DNA from: Chlorobiota bacterium
GTDB taxonomy: Bacteria; Bacteroidota; Ignavibacteria; Kapaibacteriales; NICIL-2
Assembly: GCA_026415505.1 (NCBI GenBank)
Contig: JAOAGY010000033.1
Coordinates: forward strand, 62,001-126,000
Direction: 5' to 3'
Length of the DNA stretch: 64,000 nt
The position numbers and the translations under genes were made by a program. The notes under the pieces are model-generated. The model was given only the letters and a program-made list of their open reading frames with translations. It ran no database searches and was not told the DNA's origin. This document shows positions 27,197-35,134 of the stretch, piece by piece; positions within the stretch are counted from its first letter, which is position 1; the number at the start of each line of letters is the position of its first letter.

Positions 27197-27966
27197 ATCG
27201 CACCTTCGACGAAATACGTTGCTAAAACATCCTTCGGGACGCTTGCGACGACCGAGCAGTACACTGATTGTACGCGCCAGAACATCCACGAACGCTGGGC
27301 GACGTTTTCGGCGTACCACTTGCCCGATTGCGCATATGGCTCGACCGCCGCAGGCACGGCTAAAATACCGCGCTCGAAGAGTTCCTCCGGTGCCTGGTAC
27401 ATGTAAATGAGCGTATCGCCGCGCTGATAGACAAAATGCGCGAGCTTTGTACCGTTGTGTTCGGAGACGACGCCGCCGACGAGTGTCGCTTTGAGCGGAA
27501 TGTCCACGAGGCGGTAGGAAACACCTTGCGATCGGAAAAATGCTACCAGCTCGTTGAAGTCGTGGGTCGCTTTTGCGACACTGAGTTTTCCTTGGACGAT
27601 CAACTCGAAGTTCTGAAGAGATTCGGCGCGGAAATCCGCCGGACGCTGCTTCCAGGGCGCAACGACGAGCAGCACGATTGCCGCAGCTGCAGCCGCAGCG
27701 ATCCACATCCAACGCTGCGCAATCCGTTCGACGAGCGGAGTGCTCGCCGAGCGGCGGGGAATGTCGGCGATGTTCAGCGTGCTCGGCTGGCGTTCCAACT
27801 GCCGCTGTGCTGCGATGCGGAGTCGCTGACGTGTCGCGCGCAGCAGTGCGACGTAGGCTTCGACGCGTGGGTCTTGCTGGCAGAGCTGGCGGTAGCGTTC
27901 CAGCTCTTCACTATTGGCACGACCATCGGCGATGGAGACGAGAAAATCTTTGTCGTCGAGTTTCAT
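27193..27966 (-). CDS. Transmembrane anti-sigma factor-like protein
   Basis: A 257-residue protein with a cytoplasmic N-terminal helical region (about 1-85), one transmembrane helix (AAAAAAAIVLLVVAPW, about 93-110) and an extracytoplasmic domain. The position directly after an ECF sigma gene, with an ATGA overlap, marks it as the probable anti-sigma factor. No HxxxCxxC zinc motif is visible in the N-terminal part. The C-terminal stretch SYRLVDIPLKATLVGGVVSEHNGTKLAHFVYQRGDTLIYMY follows a pattern I associate with sensor domains of transmembrane anti-sigma factors. The signal it senses is unknown; the coupled TlpA gene hints at envelope redox state. Confidence 0.77.
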   Translation of the reverse strand: MKLDDKDFLVSIADGRANSEELERYRQLCQQDPRVEAYVALLRATRQRLRIAAQRQLERQPSTLNIADIPRRSASTPLVERIAQRWMWIAAAAAAAIVLLVVAPWKQRPADFRAESLQNFELIVQGKLSVAKATHDFNELVAFFRSQGVSYRLVDIPLKATLVGGVVSEHNGTKLAHFVYQRGDTLIYMYQAPEELFERGILAVPAAVEPYAQSGKWYAENVAQRSWMFWRVQSVYCSVVASVPKDVLATYFVEGAI

Positions 27967-28643
27967 TGGCGATCTCCCTCGGTGTTATCGATGTCGAAAC
28001 GCTCGGCTGCTTGTGCGGTGTCGAAGCCGCGCTTGCGGGCGTAGTCCACCAAGCGCTTGGCTAATGCGGCGCGAGCGCGATGCAAACGGGATCGAACGGT
28101 CCCGACAGGGCAACCGAGAAATTCGGCTGCTTCCTCGTAGGAAAAGTCCTCGATGTCGCAGAGAATCACAACTGTGCGGAATTCGTCCGACAACGAATCG
28201 AGTGCTTCGAGAACGTCGTCGTCGAGCATGCGTTCGAACTGCTCGGTGAGAGTATCGCTCGATGGTACTTGGTCCGGACGCAAGCTTTCGTAGAACTCTT
28301 CGATCTCGTCGTAGGAGACCGACTCGCCGCTCCGTTTGTCGCTGCGGTACTTGTTGATGAACGTGTTTTTGCAGATGGTCAGCAGCCACGCTCTGGCATT
28401 GGTTCCCGGCGAGAAACTGTCGAGAAAGCGGAACGCTTTCAGATACGTTTCCTGCACCAGGTCGTCGGCATCGTCCGGATCGCGGCACAGCCGAAGCGCG
28501 AACGATCGCACTGCTGCCATGTGCGGAACCAGCTCGCGCTCGAAAAGTGCCGTTCGTTCTTTGTGCGTCATCGTCGGTTCTGCCTGTGACGTGAGCGAAT
28601 ATACTTCCATCGGTGTCTCGGCAGCGATTGTGACAGTGGTCAT
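27963..28643 (-). CDS. ECF-type RNA polymerase sigma factor
   Basis: A sigma-70-family factor with regions 2 and 4 only; up to 226 residues. Region 2 is in LVPHMAAVRSFALRLCRDPDDADDLVQETYLKAFRFLDSF, followed by NARAWLLTICKNTFINKYR. Region 4 is LEALDSLSDEFRTVVILCDIEDFSYEEAAEFLGCPVGTVRSRLHRARAAL. The C-terminus is extended by about 30 residues. The start is uncertain: ATGs at 28643, 28610 and 28571 are all in frame, none has a clear ribosome-binding site, and the conserved part begins after the last. It is coupled by ATGA to the anti-sigma-like gene and divergent from the Lon-type protease gene. Confidence 0.92.
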   Translation of the reverse strand: MTTVTIAAETPMEVYSLTSQAEPTMTHKERTALFERELVPHMAAVRSFALRLCRDPDDADDLVQETYLKAFRFLDSFSPGTNARAWLLTICKNTFINKYRSDKRSGESVSYDEIEEFYESLRPDQVPSSDTLTEQFERMLDDDVLEALDSLSDEFRTVVILCDIEDFSYEEAAEFLGCPVGTVRSRLHRARAALAKRLVDYARKRGFDTAQAAERFDIDNTEGDRQ

Positions 28644-28714
28644 TGTGCTGTGTGCGCGTGATGAAACTGGTTGCTAAACGCAGCGTGCGGGTTGCGAGTT
28701 CCGCTCACAAATGT

Positions 28715-28722
28715 CAATTTTG
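28715..28722 (+). promoter_or_regulatory. Weak -7-like box (CAATTTTG) upstream of the Lon-type protease
   Basis: CAATTTTG matches the TAnnTTTG consensus except for its first base, and lies 35 bp before the ATG at 28758 in the 114-bp gap to the divergent sigma factor gene. Confidence 0.27.
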
Positions 28723-28757
28723 CCGCGTCCGGATGTCGCACGAACCAGATGTAAGTC

Positions 28758-31178
28758 ATGGCGCCGAGAATTCCCCAGCCGCTTTCTGTCGAACAGTTAC
28801 GGTGGCGATGCGATGAACGCATTTTTCGCTTCCGAACGACGAAAGAACTCGTGCCGCTGCGAGGGATCGTCGGTCAGCATCGAGCCATCGAAGCGATCAA
28901 AATGGGAGCAGCGATCCAATCACGCGGGTTCAACATTTTCGTGATGAGTCTGCTGGGGACGGGAAGACTGACGACGATCAAGCAAGTGCTCGAACCGATC
29001 GCACAGCAACGACGTGATTTGTACGATTTCGCCTACGTCCACAACTTCGTCAATCCCGCGATGCCGCGCTTGCTTCGCTTTCGTGCCGGGAAGGCACGAC
29101 AGTTCGCAAAAGCGCTCGCGAGCACGATCGAATTTCTGCGAGGACGTATCGCCGAGCTGTTCCGCGAAGAATCCTTCCAGCGTAGCCGCAGTGCGATCGC
29201 ACAGCGATTCCGCACCAAAGAGGCAGCACTTGTCGAACAGTTCAACCGACGCATCTCACCGCATGGGTTCACGCTGGCGCAGGTGAGCGACGCCGACGGC
29301 TCGACACGCTACGAGCTATTGGCACTCGTTCGCGGCAAACCGACGACGCTCGACGAAATCGCTCGGCTGGTCAGCGAAGGCAAGCTCAGCGAGCGACGAG
29401 CCGAACGCATCGTCCGCACCTACATGAAACTGCGCGAAGAGCTGGTGACGATGAGCTACGAAGGTCTCGAAATGCAGCGCGCCTACGAGCAAGCATTGCT
29501 CGAACACGCACGCAAAGCAGCGGGCATCATCGTCTCGGCTGCTTTCGACGAACTGCGCACACGATTCCCCGAAGAAGCAGTCGCCGAGTTTCTCAGCGAG
29601 TGCGAACGCGACATGATCGCCAATGTCGAGATTTTCTCGCCGCAGTATTCCTCCACCGATGCGGAATTGCCCGATGGACGCACGCTCGCCGACAAGCTCA
29701 AGGAATACACGGTCAACATCATCGTGGACAATTCCCAGTTGCTCTCGGCGCCGATCATCATCGAGACGTTCCCGACGTACACGAACCTATTCGGCACAAT
29801 CGAGCGCCGATACGATCGCAGCGGGATGGTTCACACGGACTTTACCATGATCAAAGCCGGTGCGGTTTTGCGCGCCGACGGTGGCTATCTCATCGTCAAT
29901 GCCAGCGACGTTCTCGCCGACGCACACGTTTGGCAAACGCTCAAGCGCGTTCTGCTCTACGGCAAGCTGGAAATTCAATCACTCGACGGCAGTGGCGGCA
30001 TCGCACTCAAGCCGGAGTTGATCGACGTCAACGTCAAGGTCATCATGCTCGGCGACTACCAAACGTACCTGACACTGTCGGCGCTCGAGGAGGATTTCAA
30101 CAAAATGTTCAAAGTTGCTGCCGAGTTCGATTACGAAACCGATCGCAGCGAAAAAATGCTCCAGAACTACGCTCGATTCGTCGCGCGGTTGGTCGAAGAG
30201 GAAAACGTCCTCCATGCACGTCCGTCGGGCGTTGCTGCTCTCATCGAGTGGGCGGTCGAACGCGCCGAGGACAAGAACAAAATCACCATCAACTTCAGCG
30301 ACGTTTCCGACGTCATTCGCGAAGCGTCGTTCGTGGCGCGACATCAACGCAAAAAGTACTTCGACCGTGCCTGCGTCGAAGAAGCGCTCCGGCTGCGTCG
30401 GCGCCGAACCGAGCTGCAGGACGTCAAGATCAAAAGCCAAATCTTGAGCGGTGTGCTCATGATCGAAACGCGTGGCGAGCGCATCGGTCAAATCAACGGG
30501 CTGACGGTGTATTCGACCGGCTTGGTATCGTTCGGCAAACCAGCACGCATCACAGCATCGACCGGCGCAGGCAATGCCGGCATCATCGACATCGAGCACG
30601 AAGCTCAACTCGGCGGCAACATCTATCGCAAAGGTGTCTTGACGATACCCGGACTGCTCCGTGAATACTTCGGGCAACGTCGCCCGCTGGCGCTATCGGC
30701 GAGCATCAGCTTCGAGCAGAACTACGGCGGCATAGATGGCGACAGCGCCAGCTTAGCCGAACTCTATGCGCTGCTGTCCTCGCTGGCACGTGTACCGCTT
30801 CGCCAATCTGTGGCTGTTACTGGTAGCATCAACCAGAAAGGCGATGTTCAGCCGGTCGGAGGCGTCAACGAAAAAATCGTCGGCTTTTTCGAAATCTGTC
30901 AGCAACACGGACTCGACGGTTCGCACGGCGTTATCGTCCCGCGCCAAAACGTCGCCGATTTGATGCTCCCCGAAGAGCTGATCGCTGCTGCCGAACAAGG
31001 ACTGTTCCACGTCTGGGCGATCGGTCATTTCACCGAGGGCATCCCGATACTGACCGGCATGGAAGCGGGAGAGATGCTAGCCGATTTCACCTATCCGCCG
31101 GGGACGTTCATGCATGCAGTGGATCGGCGGCTGGAAGAACTCGCGCTCGTTGCGCGGGACTACACGCGGACACTTTAG
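28758..31178 (+). CDS. Lon-family ATP-dependent protease with AAA_32-type ATPase domain
   Basis: An 806-residue protein combining an N-terminal AAA-like domain, a long helical insert (about 110-290), and a C-terminal Lon protease domain. The serine-lysine dyad is S663 in GGIDGDSASLAELYAL and K706 in PVGGVNEKIVGF. The P-loop is altered: MSLLGTGRLTTI has arginine where a Walker A lysine is expected. That matches the AAA_32 group, in which the P-loop is often degenerate. The Walker B-like region is LRADGGYLIVNASDVL. It differs from classical Lon, which has a LON substrate domain at the N-terminus. Likely role: cytosolic protein quality control; whether it hydrolyses ATP is open. Its stop overlaps ruvC by 4 bp. 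Confidence 0.92.
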   Translation: MAPRIPQPLSVEQLRWRCDERIFRFRTTKELVPLRGIVGQHRAIEAIKMGAAIQSRGFNIFVMSLLGTGRLTTIKQVLEPIAQQRRDLYDFAYVHNFVNPAMPRLLRFRAGKARQFAKALASTIEFLRGRIAELFREESFQRSRSAIAQRFRTKEAALVEQFNRRISPHGFTLAQVSDADGSTRYELLALVRGKPTTLDEIARLVSEGKLSERRAERIVRTYMKLREELVTMSYEGLEMQRAYEQALLEHARKAAGIIVSAAFDELRTRFPEEAVAEFLSECERDMIANVEIFSPQYSSTDAELPDGRTLADKLKEYTVNIIVDNSQLLSAPIIIETFPTYTNLFGTIERRYDRSGMVHTDFTMIKAGAVLRADGGYLIVNASDVLADAHVWQTLKRVLLYGKLEIQSLDGSGGIALKPELIDVNVKVIMLGDYQTYLTLSALEEDFNKMFKVAAEFDYETDRSEKMLQNYARFVARLVEEENVLHARPSGVAALIEWAVERAEDKNKITINFSDVSDVIREASFVARHQRKKYFDRACVEEALRLRRRRTELQDVKIKSQILSGVLMIETRGERIGQINGLTVYSTGLVSFGKPARITASTGAGNAGIIDIEHEAQLGGNIYRKGVLTIPGLLREYFGQRRPLALSASISFEQNYGGIDGDSASLAELYALLSSLARVPLRQSVAVTGSINQKGDVQPVGGVNEKIVGFFEICQQHGLDGSHGVIVPRQNVADLMLPEELIAAAEQGLFHVWAIGHFTEGIPILTGMEAGEMLADFTYPPGTFMHAVDRRLEELALVARDYTRTL

Positions 31179-31735
31179 CGACCGACGATGCGATCGGGAT
31201 TACGCTCGAGATACTCGTGCCAACTCGATACTCTGCCAGCGCGGCGTTTCGACGACTGCGGCGGTGCGCTTTGCAGGGCATGCGCGATCGCGACTGCCAG
31301 CGCATCGGTCGCATCGAGAAACTCCGGCGTTTCCTCGATGTCGAGCATCGCTCTGACCATGAACGAAACTTGCTCTTTCGATGCGTTTCCTTTGCCGGTG
31401 ATGCTGCGCTTGATCAGCCGTGCTGCGTATTCGGCGATCGGCAAGTTGTGCTGCGCTGCAACGAGCATCGCCACACCACGCGCATGCGCCAGCTTCAAGA
31501 GCGATTGCACGTTCCGCGCGTAGAAGAGCGCTTCCATCGCCGCCACATGCGGTCGGGTGCGCTCGACCACTGCCGACAAGCGCGCGTGAATGTGAACAAG
31601 GCGATCGGGGAGTTCGTTGCTGGCGCGCCGCGCTTCGACGACGCCGTATTCGACGAGCGAAAACCGATTGCCGCGAACGTCCACGACGCCGTAACCGCAA
31701 ACGATCGAGCCAGGGTCAATCCCGAGAATGCGCAT
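31175..31735 (-). CDS. ruvC: Holliday junction resolvase RuvC
   Basis: A dimeric endonuclease of 186 residues that cuts Holliday junctions symmetrically. The catalytic acidic residues occur in MRILGIDPGS (D7), AAMEALFYARN (about E68), and near EFLDATDALAVAIAHA (about D139-D142), in the standard RNase H-fold arrangement. The C-terminal tail from about 160 is basic and a little long. The ATG lies inside the 3' end of the dna2-like gene (20-bp overlap), so it is translated from that transcript. Stops of ruvC (TAA) and the Lon-type gene (TAG) overlap in the sequence TTAG. Confidence 0.95.
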   Translation of the reverse strand: MRILGIDPGSIVCGYGVVDVRGNRFSLVEYGVVEARRASNELPDRLVHIHARLSAVVERTRPHVAAMEALFYARNVQSLLKLAHARGVAMLVAAQHNLPIAEYAARLIKRSITGKGNASKEQVSFMVRAMLDIEETPEFLDATDALAVAIAHALQSAPPQSSKRRAGRVSSWHEYLERNPDRIVGR

Positions 31736-34700
31736 GTGCGGGTACCTCTATTGCGTTGGTGTTCGGGGGCGAAAGCTCTTCGAGTGCATCGCACCACGAC
31801 AGCGCGACACCTCGCTGCCGGATGTGTTCGACCAGTCCCGCATACGCGGGGCTGCGACGGAGAATCTCGGCATTGCCGATGACGATCACCTGCTGACGAG
31901 CACGCGTGAGCGCGACGTTGAGTTTGCGGTCGATGGTGCGCCCATCGAGCACGGTCGGCGATTCGATGAGCTTCAGCTCGTGCGGTGCATTGACTGCGCA
32001 CGACAGGATGATGTGATCGCGCTCGGAGCCTTGGAATCGTTCGACTGTGTCCACGGTCACTGTCCGCGCCAGCTTGCCGAGCTCTGCGACGATCGTGCGT
32101 ATCTGTTTGCGAAAAGGTGTGACGATGCCGATGGTGCGCGGCGCATCGGTGCCGAAGCTGCGTGCGAGCCTGGCGGCGCAAGCAGCAGCGATAGCGGCTT
32201 CGGTGCGATTGTAGCCGGTGTGCGGTTCCGACGGTGTCTCGATGAACACGAGCCGTCGGCAAAGCCAGAGCGGCATGCCGTCGCGGCGTGCGATTTCCGA
32301 ATCCTCCTTCTGCCACGGATGGACGGTGCCGAATTCGATGCCGTAAAACGCACGTCCGGGATATTCGGCGATCGTTCGGTGCATCCGTGCTTGCTCGGTG
32401 AGTCTGCCATGCGCCCAGTGCCAGCCGTTTCGTTTGGCGATGCGGAGCAGTCGCTCGAAGAGCGAAACGTTCAGCCGACGCAACTCGATCTCGTCGAGCA
32501 ACGGGTGAGACGCAGCAGAGCAGCGTTCTTCTTGTTGCACGACCGCGGGCAGTTGGCACGCATCGCCGATCATGATGAAACGCTCGACACGCGAGACGAC
32601 ACCCAGCAGGTGAGGTTCGAGCAATTGCGCCGCTTCGTCAACGATCGCTGTGCTGAACGCTTTCAATTCGAACAGTGCCGGATTGGCATTGAGGAACGGC
32701 ACCGTTGCCACGACGATCCGCGCGCGATCGAGGCGTTCGGCGAGATCGTCGAACGATTCGCTGCGCGCAGCGGCTGCGAAGGCGATGTCGGCATGTTCAG
32801 TGCTTTCGAGCGTTCCCATCCGCACGAGCAGTCCTTCACCGGCGAATTCGGCGAGTGCCGAACAGATTTCGTCCACCGCGCGATTGGTCAGTGCTGCGCA
32901 GAGTATCGTTTCGCGGGGATCGTCGAGCAAGCGAGCGACCATCGTGCGCAGCATCGTGCGCGTTTTGCCCGTGCCCGGCGGTCCTTCGAGCAAAAAATAA
33001 TCACGCGCACCGAGCGCTCGGCACAGCAGCTCGTACTGCGTGTCGGTCATGTGCGGTGGGCGTTCGACGGCGATCGTCTCGGAACGAGGCGGCGTGTTGC
33101 CGAGCAGCAACTGCCGTTTCTCGGTCGGGAGTCGCACAAAATCGGCACACGCACGCACCATGCTTTCGACACCGACCGAGAGCACGTCGGCATCGAGCGC
33201 CCAGAATTGCTCGTGCTGCAGCGGCTCGCGGTCGAACAGCTTGTTCCGCAAGCTCACGACCACACCAGTGTCGCCGATACGGCGAACGGTGCACTTGTAC
33301 ACTTGCCCGATGATGTTGCCTTTTCCGTCGAGCGCCGAGTGTGGATAGAGCACGGCGATGTCCCCGCTGCGAAAAGGTGAAATGCTCGGTGTTCGGTCGG
33401 TGAACGAAAACGCAAGGTATCCGTTGGCAAGGTCGCTTTCGTCCGGAACGAAACGGAGCCACGTCAGCGACGAGAGTTGCTCGGTTTTTTCGGCGATGCT
33501 CACTTGCCACAGCGACGAAAAACCACCGCCGCGCAAACTATTGCCGAGCATCTCTGCGATCCACTCGCGCAAGGCGAATGCGACGAACGCCCGAACGTAG
33601 AGCGATTCTTGCTCGGAAAGTGCGTTGACGGCTCGTTGCCATCGGAGGAGTTCCTCGCGATAAAGCTCCGGCATGTGCTCGGCAGCGAGTGTCGCCAATT
33701 TTTCGAACGCACCGAATCGCCGGTGCGCGATCGCCCAGTAGGTCGCCACGATGGCATTGCGCATGGCGATAAAGTCGGCTTTGAAATCGCGAACGTTCGG
33801 TGCGTTGCGGAGCGGATCGTCGCTGGCTTGCGAGTAGAGAATCGAGCTCGTGCCTTGCCGACCCGGTATTGCCGCATCGAGCAGAAGATTGTAGCCGGCG
33901 ACTTGCATCGCATGGCTCGGGCGCATTCCGATCGTGTAGTGCTTGCCGTTGGACGATGCCAGTTGCTGAATCGGGGGCGGAGAGCCGGATTTGAGTTCGA
34001 CGACGTTGCACACCGATCGGTCGCTTTCGTCCTGCAAGAGAACGTCGAGCCGACCCTGAATGCCGTAGAGCGGAGCGATGAACGTCGGCTCGGTGGTCGC
34101 CCGACCGTGAAAGTGCTCGATGACGCGTCGAATCGTTCCCAGATGGTTGCCGACGATATCGGCGATGGCGTCGAGCGAGGTGTCGCCGCTTTTCAGCGCC
34201 GCCAAAACGTCGAGGTATCGCGCACGTGCGGCACGGTCGATCGCTGCTGCCGTTTCTGCCCCAGGATTGGCGAGCAATTCGTCGAAACACGCGTTGACGA
34301 TCGTTCCGACGATCGCCGACTCTTTGAGCTCGATTGGCTGAAGCAAACGCCAGAGCGCGAAAAGGTGCGAGTTGACGCTACCGGTGAAACACTCGGCGAC
34401 AGTGGTCACATCGAGCAAGAGATCGGGCTGGAGAACCACGATCGTATCGTCGGTGCACACGAGCGTGTCGGGTTGTCGCGTGGCTGCTCCGACGACGTGA
34501 ACGATAGCGCCACGCCAGCAGAGCGTCGCCAGCGATCGCCATCGCCTGTTCAGATGCACTCGAAGCGTCCGTCGGGAATCTTCGCGTGTGCAGACGAGAA
34601 CGGGAATCTCGCTACCGGTGCTGTCGTGGATCGTCGTGCGATCGGTGACGACGAGGCGAAAGACGTCGCCGGCGGATTCGTCGGGAGCCGAAAGCGGAAC

Positions 34701-35075
34701 GTCGGCACATTCGACCTGTCGCTCCGGCTCGTTATGCCAGAAAAGCCACGCTCGCAGCACATCGAAAATCGGGCGAAGCTGCTCGGGCGGATACTCGATG
34801 CGGCGACGCTCGATGTCCGTCAACCGCGCACGCACTCGCTCGAGCGAGTCAGCCATCTGCGCAGGCACACGAAGCGCTTGGTGTGCGTACACCTGCCGTG
34901 CTGCGAGATTGGCGAAACTCTGCAGCTCGTCGTCGGTCGCCAGCGCGTAGGATGTACGAAGCACGAGCGTCAACTGAGCGCACAACTCGAACGTGGAAGC
35001 GGACTCGTCGCGCTCGATGGCGTCGAGCCGAGCGAGCAATTCGGCAACTTCGTCCGGCGTCAGTCGTCGTGCCAT
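31716..35075 (-). CDS. Dna2-like nuclease-helicase (PD-(D/E)XK nuclease fused to SF1 helicase)
   Basis: A 1,119-residue fusion. The N-terminal half holds a RecB/Cas4-like nuclease with GRLDVLL (D344), VVELKSG (E360, K362) and QVAGY (Q391, Y395). The C-terminal half is an SF1B UPF1/Dna2-type helicase: Walker A GPPGTGKT (698-705), Walker B DEAAQ, GDACQLPAVV, VDTVERFQGSERDHIILS and NVALTRARQQVIVIG. In Dna2 and Cas4 the nuclease is clamped by a four-cysteine Fe-S cluster. Here one cysteine (C229) lies at the matching upstream position, but no cysteines occur between the QxxxY motif and about residue 500, so the cluster is probably missing. It starts at ATG 35075 and lies 59 bp after recJ. It may resect or trim DNA ends. 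Confidence 0.88.
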   Translation of the reverse strand: MARRLTPDEVAELLARLDAIERDESASTFELCAQLTLVLRTSYALATDDELQSFANLAARQVYAHQALRVPAQMADSLERVRARLTDIERRRIEYPPEQLRPIFDVLRAWLFWHNEPERQVECADVPLSAPDESAGDVFRLVVTDRTTIHDSTGSEIPVLVCTREDSRRTLRVHLNRRWRSLATLCWRGAIVHVVGAATRQPDTLVCTDDTIVVLQPDLLLDVTTVAECFTGSVNSHLFALWRLLQPIELKESAIVGTIVNACFDELLANPGAETAAAIDRAARARYLDVLAALKSGDTSLDAIADIVGNHLGTIRRVIEHFHGRATTEPTFIAPLYGIQGRLDVLLQDESDRSVCNVVELKSGSPPPIQQLASSNGKHYTIGMRPSHAMQVAGYNLLLDAAIPGRQGTSSILYSQASDDPLRNAPNVRDFKADFIAMRNAIVATYWAIAHRRFGAFEKLATLAAEHMPELYREELLRWQRAVNALSEQESLYVRAFVAFALREWIAEMLGNSLRGGGFSSLWQVSIAEKTEQLSSLTWLRFVPDESDLANGYLAFSFTDRTPSISPFRSGDIAVLYPHSALDGKGNIIGQVYKCTVRRIGDTGVVVSLRNKLFDREPLQHEQFWALDADVLSVGVESMVRACADFVRLPTEKRQLLLGNTPPRSETIAVERPPHMTDTQYELLCRALGARDYFLLEGPPGTGKTRTMLRTMVARLLDDPRETILCAALTNRAVDEICSALAEFAGEGLLVRMGTLESTEHADIAFAAAARSESFDDLAERLDRARIVVATVPFLNANPALFELKAFSTAIVDEAAQLLEPHLLGVVSRVERFIMIGDACQLPAVVQQEERCSAASHPLLDEIELRRLNVSLFERLLRIAKRNGWHWAHGRLTEQARMHRTIAEYPGRAFYGIEFGTVHPWQKEDSEIARRDGMPLWLCRRLVFIETPSEPHTGYNRTEAAIAAACAARLARSFGTDAPRTIGIVTPFRKQIRTIVAELGKLARTVTVDTVERFQGSERDHIILSCAVNAPHELKLIESPTVLDGRTIDRKLNVALTRARQQVIVIGNAEILRRSPAYAGLVEHIRQRGVALSWCDALEELSPPNTNAIEVPAHAHSRD

Positions 35076-35134
35076 TGCGGATGGGGGAAGGTTCGCGGCA
35101 AATATCGCATGCCGGTGCGGTACCGGACGGCGTT

